DNA from: Gordonia lacunae
GTDB taxonomy: Bacteria > Actinomycetota > Actinomycetes > Mycobacteriales > Mycobacteriaceae
Assembly (NCBI RefSeq): GCF_002149015.1
Contig: NZ_NGFO01000018.1
Location: 1 to 64,000, forward strand
Reading direction: 5' to 3'
Length of the DNA stretch: 64,000 nt
Shown: positions 42,298-51,390 of the stretch, piece after piece
Layout: each line of letters opens with the position of its first letter
How positions within the stretch are numbered: the first letter of the stretch is position 1
Program-made: the position numbers and the translations under genes
The notes under the pieces: generated by a model
Seen by the model: only the letters and a program-made list of their open reading frames with translations
Database searches by the model: none
What the model was told of the DNA's origin: nothing

Positions 42298-45243
42298 TTG
42301 ATCACTGTGTTGGCTGCGTTGGCAGTGTGCGCACTCGTCGCGCCCGCAGTCATCCACTGGACGGGTACCCGCGGTTTCTACGTACTCGCGCTCGCGCCGC
42401 TCGGCGGTCTGATCTGGGTCGTCCTGAACTGGCCGCCGACCGACGCGGCCGCCGCCCGGGTCGAGACGGTGAGCTGGGTCCCCTCGCTCCAGATGGACAT
42501 CGTCACCCGCTTCGACACCCTCACGGCGATCCTGTCCGTGCTGATCCTCGGGGTCGGCGCACTCGTGCTCTGCTACTGCGCGCACTACTTCGACGACGCC
42601 CGGCCCCGCGTCGCGGTGTTCGGCGGCGAGATGGTCGCCTTCGCCGCGGCCATGTTCGGCCTCGTGATCTCCGACAACATGCTCGTGCTCTACGTGTTCT
42701 GGGAGCTCACCACCGTGCTCTCGTTCATGCTCGTCGGCTTCTACGGGGTGCGCGCGACGGCTCGGCGATCCGCCACGCAGGCCCTGCTGGTCACCACCTT
42801 CGGCGGTCTGGCGATGCTCGTCGGCATCATCATGCTCGGCGAGCGTTCGGGCACCTACCTGCTGTCCGAGATCATCTCGGCCCCACCCACCGGCGTCTAC
42901 GTCGACATCGCGGTCGTCCTGCTCCTCATCGGCGCCCTCACCAAGTCGGCCATCGTCCCGTTCCACTTCTGGCTGCCCGGCGCGATGGCCGCGCCGACCC
43001 CGGTCAGCGCCTACCTGCACGCGGCCGCGATGGTCAAGGCCGGCATCTACCTCATCGCGCGGCTTGCCCCCGCGTTCTCGGTGACGATCAGCTGGCAGAT
43101 CGCCGTGGTGGGCCTCGGCCTGGTGACGATGGTTCTCGGCGGGTGGCGCTCGCTGCGCGAACTCGACCTCAAACTCATCCTCGCCTTCGGCACCGTGTCC
43201 CAGCTCGGCTTCATGGCGGTACTGGTCGGCATCGGCGACGCGAACGTGGCCATGGCCGGCATCGCGATGCTCGTCGCACACGCCCTGTTCAAGGCCTCGC
43301 TGTTCATGGTCGTCGGCATCATCGACCACTCGACCGGCACCCGCGATGTCCGCAAGCTCGCCCGCCTCGGCCATCGACTCCCGGGGCTGGCCATCACGGC
43401 CGCGGTCGCCGGGGCCAGCATGGCCGGCATCCCCATCACCCTCGGATTCGTCGGCAAGGAGACCGCCTTCGCATCGGTGTGGGAGACCGGGGCCTTCGTC
43501 CCGTGGCAGGCGCACGCCGTCGACATCGTCCTGCTGGTCGGCTCGATCATCACCTGCGCATACACGCTCCGCTTCCTGTGGGGCGCGTTCGGCCGCAAGG
43601 TGCGCAACACCCCGAGCCCGGCGGTCGCCAAGATGCATCCGCCGACGTGGCCGTTCTACTTCTCGCCGGTGGCCCTGGCGGTGGCCGGGGTGGCGGCGGG
43701 CGTGTTCAGTCCCCAGCTCGGCGACCTCTTCGAGCCGTACGCGGAAACCCTCGACGGCTACGGACATGAACTCGAGCACCTCGCGCTGTGGCACGGATTC
43801 GGCCTGCCCGTCGTCTTCTCGATCATCGTCATCGTCGGCGGGGCTCTGCTCTTCCTCGGTGTGCGGCGTGTCCGTGACCGCGTCTTCGGCTTCCGCCCGC
43901 TCGTCAACGCCGACCGCATCTACGACGCGACGCTGCGCGGCGCCGACACCCTGTCACTGCTGCTGACCCGCAACACCCAGCGCGGTTCGCTCCCGGTCAC
44001 ACAGGGCGTCATCCTGTGCACCGCGATCCTGCTGCCGACGGCCGTGCTGTTCGCCGGCGCTCGCGATCGCTTGACCATCGACTACACCGCCACCGCGGTC
44101 CAGCTGGTGATCGGCGGCTGCATCGTCGCCGCGTCGCTGTCCGCGGTCCTGCTGCGCAACCGCCTGGCGGCGACCCTCGTCGTCGGCATCACCGGCTACG
44201 GCTGCGCGATGCTGTTCGCGCTGTACGGCGCACCCGATCTCGCACTCACCCAGTTCCTGGTGGAGACACTGACGCTGGTCATCTTCGTGCTCGTGCTGCG
44301 CAAGCTGCCCGCCGAACCCGAGAAGCGTCACGCCACCGGGTTCAAGCCGCTGCGCGCCCTGATCGGACTCGCCTTCGGCGCCATGCTGGTTCTCATCGGC
44401 CTGTTCGCCGCATCCGCGCGTTCGACCGAACCGCTGCACGTCGACCTTCCCGAGGCCGCCTACGACTACGGCCACGGCGCCAACGCGGTCAACGTCCTGC
44501 TCGTCGACATCCGCGCCTGGGACACGCTCGGCGAGGTGTCGGTGCTCATCGCGGCCGCCACGGGCGTGGCGTCGATGGTCTTCCGCAATCGCCGTTTCGG
44601 CGCCGCGCCGCGCGTGGCCGACGCCGCCCGGCTGCAGGCCGGCGACAACGGGGACGACGACGATCACGTCCCACCGGACCGCACCACATGGCTCCTCGGG
44701 TCCGGGCTGCGCGACCCGCGTCACCGGTCGATGGTGCTGGAAGCGACGACCCGCCTGCTGTTCCCGACGATGGTCGTGCTGTCGATCTACTTCTTCTACG
44801 CCGGCCACAACGCGCCGGGCGGCGGTTTCGCCGGTGGCCTGACCATGGGCCTCGCGCTCGTGCTGCGGTACCTCGCGGGCGGACGCTACGAACTCGGTGA
44901 AGCCCTGCCGATCGAGCCCGGCCGCATCCTGGGTGCCGGACTGGCCGTCTCCGCGACGACCGCGATCGTCTCGATGTTCCTCGGCGCACCCGCGCTCTCG
45001 TCGGCGGTCTTCGAGGTCACCGTGCCCGTCCTCGGCGACATCAAGTTCGTGACCGCCCTGTTCTTCGATCTCGGCATCTACCTCATCGTGGTCGGTCTCG
45101 TCCTCGACGTGCTGCGCAGTCTCGGCGCACGTCTCGACGTGGAGACCACCATCGCCCGCACCGCGGCACGGATCGGCGGCTCCGCGAACGACACCACGAC
45201 CGGCGACACCGCCAACGCGACCGGCGGGCAGGTGAGCCGATGA
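42298..45243 (+). CDS. mrpA: Mrp antiporter subunit A, fused to MrpB domain
   Basis: This 981-residue protein is the large subunit of the multisubunit Na+(K+)/H+ antiporter. The N-terminal part is a NuoL-like proton channel (VLYVFWELTTVLSFMLVGFY; LTKSAIVPFHFWLPGAMAAP; HALFKASLFMVVG). After a soluble linker near residue 775 the chain becomes an MrpB domain (RLLFPTMVVLSIYFFYAGHN; PGGGFAGG). The A-B fusion is usual in actinobacteria. I prefer the TTG at 42298, which has CGGAG seven bases upstream and starts the first helix. A GTG at 42253 would add 15 polar residues. It is the first gene of a six-gene operon joined by ATGA overlaps. Confidence 0.93.
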   Translation: MITVLAALAVCALVAPAVIHWTGTRGFYVLALAPLGGLIWVVLNWPPTDAAAARVETVSWVPSLQMDIVTRFDTLTAILSVLILGVGALVLCYCAHYFDDARPRVAVFGGEMVAFAAAMFGLVISDNMLVLYVFWELTTVLSFMLVGFYGVRATARRSATQALLVTTFGGLAMLVGIIMLGERSGTYLLSEIISAPPTGVYVDIAVVLLLIGALTKSAIVPFHFWLPGAMAAPTPVSAYLHAAAMVKAGIYLIARLAPAFSVTISWQIAVVGLGLVTMVLGGWRSLRELDLKLILAFGTVSQLGFMAVLVGIGDANVAMAGIAMLVAHALFKASLFMVVGIIDHSTGTRDVRKLARLGHRLPGLAITAAVAGASMAGIPITLGFVGKETAFASVWETGAFVPWQAHAVDIVLLVGSIITCAYTLRFLWGAFGRKVRNTPSPAVAKMHPPTWPFYFSPVALAVAGVAAGVFSPQLGDLFEPYAETLDGYGHELEHLALWHGFGLPVVFSIIVIVGGALLFLGVRRVRDRVFGFRPLVNADRIYDATLRGADTLSLLLTRNTQRGSLPVTQGVILCTAILLPTAVLFAGARDRLTIDYTATAVQLVIGGCIVAASLSAVLLRNRLAATLVVGITGYGCAMLFALYGAPDLALTQFLVETLTLVIFVLVLRKLPAEPEKRHATGFKPLRALIGLAFGAMLVLIGLFAASARSTEPLHVDLPEAAYDYGHGANAVNVLLVDIRAWDTLGEVSVLIAAATGVASMVFRNRRFGAAPRVADAARLQAGDNGDDDDHVPPDRTTWLLGSGLRDPRHRSMVLEATTRLLFPTMVVLSIYFFYAGHNAPGGGFAGGLTMGLALVLRYLAGGRYELGEALPIEPGRILGAGLAVSATTAIVSMFLGAPALSSAVFEVTVPVLGDIKFVTALFFDLGIYLIVVGLVLDVLRSLGARLDVETTIARTAARIGGSANDTTTGDTANATGGQVSR

Positions 45244-46055
45244 GCACCAATCTTCCGCTGATGCTGGTCGTCGGCGCGATGGCGGCGTGCGGGGTGTACC
45301 TGCTGATGGAACGCAGCCTGGTCCGGATGCTGTTCGGCCTGCTGCTGGTCGGCAACGCGCTCAACCTGATGATCATCGTCGTGTCCGGCGGCATGGGGAA
45401 CCCGCCGATCATGGGCCGCTCGTCGGAGAACCGCGCATCCGACGCCGACCCACTCGCCCAGGGCATGGTGCTGACCGCGATCGTCATCATGATGGGCGTC
45501 GCCGCCTTCGTGCTCGCGCTGGTCTACCGGTTGTTCGTGATCAACCGCGACGACGACGACGTGGAGGACGACGAGGAGGACGTCAAGATCCTGAGCGGAT
45601 CACTGGGCACCGCCCCCGACCGCGATCGCAGCGACGATCCCCTCACCCACTCGGACACTCCCACCGGCGACTACTTCGACGACGAGGGCAACCCCCTCAC
45701 CCCGGAGCAGGCCGCCGCCCGCCAGGCCGCCCTCTACGAGACGGACATCATGCCGACCGACTCCGACGTCGTCGACGAGATCGGCGGCGCGGAGGAAGAA
45801 CCGGACCCCGAGACCACTCAGCAGAGCGCCTCCCGCGAGGCGGGGCCGGATGTGTACGGACCGGGTGAACTCGGTCCGGACGAGGTGGGCCCGAAGGCGG
45901 CCGTGGCGCCTCCCGACGGGTCCGGCGAGGACGACGCCGACCCCGACGTCGTCGACCAGCACGAGATGCCGGACCGCGATGTGGTCGGACCGGACAAGAA
46001 GAACCCGCCCGACCACGAGAAGAAGCGCGCCGACGAGGACGGGGGTGACCGATGA
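45240..46055 (+). CDS. mrpC: Mrp antiporter subunit C with long acidic tail
   Basis: The NuoK-like core of about 100 residues (LLMERSLVRMLFGLLLVGNA; DPLAQGMVLTAIVIMMG) has three membrane helices. A tail of about 170 residues follows, dominated by Asp, Glu, Pro and Gly (DDDDVEDDEEDV onward). Typical MrpC is about 110-130 residues, so the tail more than doubles the protein. It should face the cytoplasm or outside depending on topology and looks disordered. ATGA overlaps join it to mrpA and mrpD. Confidence 0.93.
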   Translation: MSTNLPLMLVVGAMAACGVYLLMERSLVRMLFGLLLVGNALNLMIIVVSGGMGNPPIMGRSSENRASDADPLAQGMVLTAIVIMMGVAAFVLALVYRLFVINRDDDDVEDDEEDVKILSGSLGTAPDRDRSDDPLTHSDTPTGDYFDDEGNPLTPEQAAARQAALYETDIMPTDSDVVDEIGGAEEEPDPETTQQSASREAGPDVYGPGELGPDEVGPKAAVAPPDGSGEDDADPDVVDQHEMPDRDVVGPDKKNPPDHEKKRADEDGGDR

Positions 46056-47668
46056 CCCCGCAAGAGTCATGGATTCCCGTCCTGATCACCCTGCCCACCC
46101 TCGTACCGCTGGGCGCCGCAGCCGTGTCGCTGCTGCTCGGACGCAGCCCCAGGTTCCAGCGGTTCGTGTCGATCGTCGCCATCTCGGTCGCCTTCGTGGC
46201 GTCGTGCATCATGCTCTACCTCACCGATCGCCACGGCACCTTCGCGGTCGCGATCGGCGGGTGGGGCGACAAGGGCAAGCCCAACGGACCACTCGGCATC
46301 ACGCTGGTCGTCGATCAGCTCGCGGCGCTCATGCTCGTCGTATCGACGATCGTGCTGCTGTGCGTCATCGTCTACGCGATCGGTCAGGGTATCCGGGACG
46401 GCACGGCCCAACAGCCCACGTCGATCTTCCTGCCGACCTATCTGATCCTGACCGCCGGCGTGTGCAACGCGTTCCTCGCCGGCGACCTGTTCAACCTGTA
46501 CGTCTCGTTCGAGATCCTGCTGACCGCGAGTTACGTGTTGCTCACCCTGGGCGCCAGCGCCGAGCGCGTCCGTGCGGGCGCCTCGTACGTGATGGTCTCC
46601 ATGGTGTCGTCGCTGATCTTCCTCGCGGGCATCGCGTTCGCCTACGCCACCACCGGCACCCTGAATCTCGCCGAGATGGCCGTCCGCCTCGACGACGTCC
46701 CCGACGGCACCCGCAACGCGCTGTTCGCGGTGCTGCTCGTCGCATTCGGCATCAAGGCCGCGGTGTTCCCGCTGTCGACCTGGCTGCCCGACTCCTACCC
46801 CACCGCCCCGGCGCCGGTGACCGCCGTGTTCGCCGGCCTGCTCACCAAGGTCGGCGTCTACGCGATCGTGCGTGCCCACTCGCTGCTGTTCCCCGGCGGC
46901 TCGATGGACACGGTGCTGCTCGTTGCCGGACTCTTGACGATGCTCGTGGGCATCTTCGGCGCGATCGCCCAGGCCGACATCAAGCGACTGCTGTCGTTCA
47001 CCCTCGTCAGCCACATCGGTTACATGATCTTCGGCATCGCGCTGTCCTCCGACCTCGGGATGTCGGCGGCGATCTACTACGTCGCCCACCACATCCTCGT
47101 GCAGACGACGCTGTTCCTGGTCGTCGGACTGATCGAACGACAAGCGGGCTCGGCGTCGCTGCGCCGACTGGGCGGGCTCATCGCCAGTCCCCTGCTAGCG
47201 GTCCTCTTCCTGGTGCCCGCACTGAATCTCGGCGGCATCCCGCCGTTCTCCGGGTTCATCGGCAAGGTCGCACTCCTCGAGGCGGGCACCCAGGACGGAT
47301 CCGTGCTCGCCTGGATTCTCGTCGCCGGCTCGGTGGTCACCAGCCTGCTCACGCTGTACGTCATGGCCCGGATCTGGACCAAGGGCTTCTGGCGGCCGCG
47401 CGCCGACGCCCCCGAAGGCGAGCTCGCCGACAAGGGTCCCTCCGCGCTCATCGACGAGAGCGCCGACGACGCCGCCTTCTCCGATCGCGAGGACGTCGGC
47501 CGCATGCCCGTGATGATGGTGCTGCCGACGATGGCGATGGTGGCCGCCGGACTCGTCCTGACCCTCTGGGCCGGACCGATCTTCGACTTCACCGACCACG
47601 CGGCCACCGACGTCGTCGACCGTGCCGTCTACGTCGACGCGGTGCTGGGCGGAGGTGGTACCCGATGA
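46052..47668 (+). CDS. mrpD: Mrp antiporter subunit D
   Basis: This 538-residue NuoM/NuoN-like subunit of the antiporter has multiple membrane helices. Key segments are NLYVSFEILLTASYVLLTLG, AFGIKAAVFPLSTWLPDSYP, LTKVGVYAIVR and YVAHHILVQTTLFLVVGL. The conserved Lys and Glu of the proton path lie in these segments. A loop near residues 450-480 is acidic and likely cytoplasmic. It is coupled by ATGA to both mrpC and mrpE. Confidence 0.94.
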   Translation: MTPQESWIPVLITLPTLVPLGAAAVSLLLGRSPRFQRFVSIVAISVAFVASCIMLYLTDRHGTFAVAIGGWGDKGKPNGPLGITLVVDQLAALMLVVSTIVLLCVIVYAIGQGIRDGTAQQPTSIFLPTYLILTAGVCNAFLAGDLFNLYVSFEILLTASYVLLTLGASAERVRAGASYVMVSMVSSLIFLAGIAFAYATTGTLNLAEMAVRLDDVPDGTRNALFAVLLVAFGIKAAVFPLSTWLPDSYPTAPAPVTAVFAGLLTKVGVYAIVRAHSLLFPGGSMDTVLLVAGLLTMLVGIFGAIAQADIKRLLSFTLVSHIGYMIFGIALSSDLGMSAAIYYVAHHILVQTTLFLVVGLIERQAGSASLRRLGGLIASPLLAVLFLVPALNLGGIPPFSGFIGKVALLEAGTQDGSVLAWILVAGSVVTSLLTLYVMARIWTKGFWRPRADAPEGELADKGPSALIDESADDAAFSDREDVGRMPVMMVLPTMAMVAAGLVLTLWAGPIFDFTDHAATDVVDRAVYVDAVLGGGGTR

Positions 47669-48522
47669 GCGCCGAGGATCGCGCGAGCGAACGCCGCCAG
47701 GAATCGGGCGGCGCCTCGAGGCGCCGCGCACCGGTGGTGTCGACCAAGGGCCCGGTCCTGTCGCTCGTCATCAACGTGTGGCGGGTGTCCCTGCTGTTCG
47801 TCTTCTGGCACTTCGTCGGCGCGCTGGTGTGGCTGCGGACGCACACCCGCCTGCCGAGATGGCTGGGCAGCGACGGTCGCGAGGTCGCGGTCCGGTTGTG
47901 GACCATCGCGTGGCTGACGTTCGTCTGGGTTCTGTTGTGGGGCACGCTGTCCTGGGCCAACGTGATCGGCGGCGTGGTATTGGCGACGCTGGTGCTGACG
48001 GTGCTGCCGTTGCCGCGGGTACCGGTGGAGGGTCGCATCCATCCGCTGTCGGTGCTGCAGCTCGTGTTCCGCCTGATCGTCGACTTCTTCGTGTCGAGTG
48101 TGCAGATCGGTTGGATGGCCATCCGTCCGGGCCGCCCACCGCTCGGCGCCGTCGTCCGGGTGCGCGTGGCGATCAAGTCCGACATGGTGCTGACGCTGGC
48201 CGTCGACTACCTCAACCTGGTGCCGGGCACGATGGTCCTGGAGATCGACCACCGACGCCGGATGCTGTATGTCCACGTCTTCGATGTCCGGTCGGAGAAG
48301 AAGGTCCGCGCCTTCTACGATCAGGTCGCCTACGTCGAGCGCATGTTCATCAAGGCGTTCGAGCGGGACAGCGAATGGCATCCGAGTCCGTTCCACGGTA
48401 TCGACGATGACTACCACCACGTCCGCGCGGCCGACCGCTCGGTGGACACCGCGTCGCCGTCCGAAGCGACCGAGACGGACCGGTTGCCTGCCGAGACCGA
48501 GCGGGAACGGGGGGACTCATGA
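47665..48522 (+). CDS. mrpE: Mrp antiporter subunit E (extended)
   Basis: This 285-residue MrpE has a core with membrane segments near residues 75-120 (LWTIAWLTFVWVLLWGTLSW) and the family segment RLIVDFFVSSVQIGWMAIRPG, followed by VDYLNLVPGTMVLEIDHRRR. It has a basic N-terminal extension and a polar C-terminal tail beyond the usual 160-200 residues. The ATG at 47665 overlaps the mrpD stop (ATGA). A long in-frame extension upstream lies entirely over mrpC and mrpD and is a shadow. Confidence 0.92.
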   Translation: MSAEDRASERRQESGGASRRRAPVVSTKGPVLSLVINVWRVSLLFVFWHFVGALVWLRTHTRLPRWLGSDGREVAVRLWTIAWLTFVWVLLWGTLSWANVIGGVVLATLVLTVLPLPRVPVEGRIHPLSVLQLVFRLIVDFFVSSVQIGWMAIRPGRPPLGAVVRVRVAIKSDMVLTLAVDYLNLVPGTMVLEIDHRRRMLYVHVFDVRSEKKVRAFYDQVAYVERMFIKAFERDSEWHPSPFHGIDDDYHHVRAADRSVDTASPSEATETDRLPAETERERGDS

Positions 48523-48782
48523 GCTACGTGTGGACGATCGCGGCGGCCATGCTGCTCGTCGCCACGGTGCTGACGATGGTCCGCATCCTGCGCGGCCCGA
48601 CCACGCTGGACCGGCTCGTCGCACTCGACGTGCTGATCGCACTGTGCATGTGCGGGCTGGGCACATGGGCGGCGTTCAGCCGCGATTCGACCGTGGTGCC
48701 GGCGATCGTGGCCCTGGCGCTGCTCAGCTTCGTCGGATCCGTCGCGATCGCGCGCTTCCGGGTTCGGGACGACCAGACATGA
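48519..48782 (+). CDS. mrpF: Mrp antiporter subunit F
   Basis: This 87-residue protein has three membrane helices and the family segment RILRGPTTLDRLVALDVLIA. The length is normal for MrpF. ATGA overlaps join it to mrpE and mrpG. It is a structural subunit of the antiporter. Confidence 0.93.
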   Translation: MSYVWTIAAAMLLVATVLTMVRILRGPTTLDRLVALDVLIALCMCGLGTWAAFSRDSTVVPAIVALALLSFVGSVAIARFRVRDDQT

Positions 48783-49111
48783 TCATCGACATCATCAGCG
48801 CGACGCTGCTCCTCATCGGCTGTCTGATGGCGGTCACCGCCGCGATCGGACTCGTCCGCTTCCCGGACACCCTGAGCCGCATGCACGCGGCCACCAAACC
48901 GCAGACCTTCGGCCTGTTGCTCATCCTGCTCGGCGCGGTCCTGCGGCTCGGCGACAACGTCGACAGCGGGATGCTCGTCCTCGCCGGGCTCTTCGCCCTG
49001 ATCACCGCACCCGTCGTGGCCCACCGGATCGGTCGGCTGGCCTATCAGGAGCAGCGAGCGCGCGACGGTCTCATCGACCAGCGGGACATGGAGTCACCGG
49101 ACCGCGACTGA
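48779..49111 (+). CDS. mrpG: Mrp antiporter subunit G
   Basis: This 110-residue protein has three membrane helices with the conserved GLVRFPDTLSRMHAATKPQT segment of MrpG. It is the last gene of the antiporter operon. The ATG overlaps the mrpF stop. Its last 18 bp overlap the 3' end of the convergent TetR gene, so no separate terminator is possible between them. Confidence 0.93.
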   Translation: MIIDIISATLLLIGCLMAVTAAIGLVRFPDTLSRMHAATKPQTFGLLLILLGAVLRLGDNVDSGMLVLAGLFALITAPVVAHRIGRLAYQEQRARDGLIDQRDMESPDRD

Positions 49112-49708
49112 CTGCGGACCGGTCGTCCGACGCCCCTCACGGACCAGCGCGACCGCGGTGTCGAGGCCTCGGGCCGCTTCCGCGGGAACGACCCGCACGA
49201 GTGCGAGCGCGGCGATGACCAGGGCCGTCACGGCGTCGGCGAGAGCAGCCCGGCGAGCGTCATCCAGCGCGGGTGCGCTCGCCCGCACACCGGCCCCCAC
49301 CGCACTCCGCAACTCGTCGCGATAGGCGGCGATGGTCCGGGCCACGTCGGCGTCGCGCCCGATGGGGGCACCGGCGGTGTTGATGAGCAGGCAGCCCTCG
49401 CGAGCCGGTGAGGTGTCATCGATCAGCGCCGATCGCAGCCCGTTCAGGTAGTTCTCGACGGCATCGGGCGCGACGGTGCCGCCGGTCAGGGGACGCAGCC
49501 GCGGGCGGACCACCTCGTCGAGATAGCTCTGCACGGCCGCGTCGAAGAGACCCCGCTTCGATCCGAAGGCGTGGTACAGGCTCGATCGCCCGATTCCGGT
49601 AGCCCGTTCCAGGTCGGGGAGCGACGCGCTCTCGTATCCCCGCTGCCAGAAGATCCCGCGGGCGGCCCGGACGACCTCGGTCGTGTCGAACTCCTGGATC
49701 CGTCCCAT
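49094..49708 (-). CDS. TetR/AcrR family regulator
   Basis: This 204-residue TetR protein has its helix-turn-helix at about residues 29-48 (SLPDLERATGIGRSSLYHAF). The C-terminal domain contains the REGCLLINTAG segment common to AcrR-like regulators of the YxaF/LmrA type. The ATG at 49708 is preferred, with a GTG at 49723 as alternative. It is divergent from the DUF1304 gene. The palindromes at 49750-49777 between them are likely operators, so it probably represses DUF1304 and itself. Confidence 0.88.
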   Translation of the reverse strand: MGRIQEFDTTEVVRAARGIFWQRGYESASLPDLERATGIGRSSLYHAFGSKRGLFDAAVQSYLDEVVRPRLRPLTGGTVAPDAVENYLNGLRSALIDDTSPAREGCLLINTAGAPIGRDADVARTIAAYRDELRSAVGAGVRASAPALDDARRAALADAVTALVIAALALVRVVPAEAARGLDTAVALVREGRRTTGPQSVAVR

Positions 49709-49749
49709 TCGTCGCCCGCCCACCTCTCTGTCGTCGCCCTCCGGTATTT

Positions 49750-49777
49750 TAGACCGGTCGGAACACTATTGTCCGAC
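49750..49777. promoter_or_regulatory. Candidate TetR operator before DUF1304
   Basis: TAGACCGGTCGG contains the 8-bp palindrome GACCGGTC (49752-49759). An overlapping repeat GTCGGA (49757-49762) ... TCCGAC (49772-49777) follows. TAGACCGGTC-type sites are typical of AcrR-like regulators. The position between the divergent starts fits repression of both. Confidence 0.5.
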
Positions 49778-49804
49778 GGGCCCGTCGAGAACGAGGAGTA
49801 CGAA

Positions 49805-50194
49805 ATGGTCATCGCAGGTCTGGTGCTCGCCGCGATCGCGGCGCTGGTCCACGTCTTCATCTTCTATCTGGAGTCCATCGCATGGACGAGCACGCGCGCA
49901 CGCGCGACGTTCGGCACCGGAACGGTGGAACAGGCGAGCGCGCAGAAAGAACTGGCGTTCAACCAGGGTTTCTACAATCTGTTCCTCGTGATCGCCGTGT
50001 TCGTCGGGATCGCCTTCGTCGTCGGCGGATCCACCGCGATCGGCGCGACGCTCGTCATCACCGGCACGGCGTCGATGGCGGCCGCGGCGCTCGTGCTGGC
50101 CCTGTCGAACCCCGACAAGATCGCGGCCGCACTCAAGCAGGGTGTCGTTCCCGCTCTCGGGATCCTCGCACTCGCCATCGGCTTGGCCCTCTGA
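49805..50194 (+). CDS. DUF1304 membrane protein
   Basis: This 129-residue protein has four predicted membrane helices. Family-like features are VHVFIFYLESIAWT near the N-terminus and AFNQGFYNLFLVIAVFVGI in the second helix. The function of DUF1304 is unknown. The ATG has GAGGAG about six bases upstream. It is regulated, by position, by the adjacent TetR gene. A weak bulged hairpin follows at 50196-50216. Confidence 0.88.
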   Translation: MVIAGLVLAAIAALVHVFIFYLESIAWTSTRARATFGTGTVEQASAQKELAFNQGFYNLFLVIAVFVGIAFVVGGSTAIGATLVITGTASMAAAALVLALSNPDKIAAALKQGVVPALGILALAIGLAL

Positions 50195-50231
50195 CCAGAG
50201 GCAATGCCTCCTGGACGTAGAGCCGTCCGGG

Positions 50232-51359
50232 TCAGGGGGTGTCGAGTTCGGCGACCACCGACGCGACCACCTCGCGCAGTGACGCGGTCCGACGATGGAC
50301 CGCGCGCTGGCGCTGGTAGCTGGCCCCCTGTGCCATGATGCGCTCGATGCCGGCGAGCTCGTCGACGCAATCGAGTTCGCGCGCAATGGGTTCGAGACGT
50401 TCGAGAAGCGCGCTCAGATCGTCGGTCACGAGTTTCTCGGAGCAGTCCGCGTCGAGGATGACGATGGCGTCGAGTCCGTAGCGAGCGGCCCGCCATTTGT
50501 TCTCCTGGACGAGCCAGGGGGCCATGGTCGGCAGCGTCTCCCCCGCCGAGAACCGGCGGTCGAGGTCGACGACGAGGCAGTGGATGAGCGCGACGATCGC
50601 CGACAGCTCACCGAGATTGGTCATGCCGTCGCAGACCCGCACCTCGATGGTGCCGAGGTGCGGCGAAGGTCGGATGTCCCAGCGGATCTCGTTGAGGTGG
50701 TCGATGATGCCGGTCGTCTTCTGATCGGCGACGAAACCTTCGAACTGCTCCCACGTCCGGAACTGGAACGGCAACCCCGCGGTCGGGAGCTGCTGGAACA
50801 TCATGGCGCGGTTGCTCGCATATCCGGTGTCCTGGCCGGCCCACATCGGCGACGACGACGAGAGCGCGAGCAGGTGCGGATAATAGTTGAGGAGCGCGTC
50901 GAGGATGGGTAACACCTTGTCGCGGTGGCTGATCCCGACGTGGACATGCACGCCCCAGATCAGCATCTGCCGCCCCCACCACTGGGTGCGTTCGATCAGC
51001 TCCGCGTATCGGTGCCCCTCGGTGAGCAGCTGGGTCGAATACTCCGCAAACGGATGCGTCCCCGCGCCGTACAGATCGACGCCGAGTTCCTCGGTCAGAC
51101 CACGCACCACACCGAGCGTGCCGGTGAGGTCGGCGATCGCCTCGCCCGCGGTCCGGCAGATGCCGGTGACCAGCTCGACGGTGTTGCGCAGCAACTCCTT
51201 GTGGATCTTGCCGGCGAAGTCGGGATGGTGGTCACCGACGGCGGCGAAGAGCGCCGCCGCCGAGTTCGACAGGTCGCCGGTCACCTTGTCGGTCAGGGCG
51301 AATTCCCATTCGACCCCGAGGGTGGGGGTCGGTGACCCGTCGAACTCGATCGGTGCCAT
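50232..51359 (-). CDS. Carboxylate-amine ligase, YbdK / glutamate-cysteine ligase 2 family
   Basis: This 375-residue member of the GCS2 family has the N-terminal TLGVEWEFALTDK (first Glu-rich motif), the HVHVGISHRDKVLP motif and SPHLGTIEVRVCDG. In E. coli YbdK has weak glutamate-cysteine ligase activity. Actinobacteria mainly use mycothiol, so the physiological reaction here is unclear. It corresponds in sequence type and position to Rv0433 of M. tuberculosis, next to sodC. Gap to sodC is 31 bp. Confidence 0.9.
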   Translation of the reverse strand: MAPIEFDGSPTPTLGVEWEFALTDKVTGDLSNSAAALFAAVGDHHPDFAGKIHKELLRNTVELVTGICRTAGEAIADLTGTLGVVRGLTEELGVDLYGAGTHPFAEYSTQLLTEGHRYAELIERTQWWGRQMLIWGVHVHVGISHRDKVLPILDALLNYYPHLLALSSSSPMWAGQDTGYASNRAMMFQQLPTAGLPFQFRTWEQFEGFVADQKTTGIIDHLNEIRWDIRPSPHLGTIEVRVCDGMTNLGELSAIVALIHCLVVDLDRRFSAGETLPTMAPWLVQENKWRAARYGLDAIVILDADCSEKLVTDDLSALLERLEPIARELDCVDELAGIERIMAQGASYQRQRAVHRRTASLREVVASVVAELDTP

Positions 51360-51390
51360 GTGTGTGGTGGCGTCGGACGGTGCCAGGACC

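Noticed and set aside
45850..47664. Long plus-strand extension upstream of mrpE
   Set aside because: It lies over mrpC and mrpD in another frame and reads as low-complexity Arg/Thr/Pro. The ATGA overlap at 47665 fixes the mrpE start.
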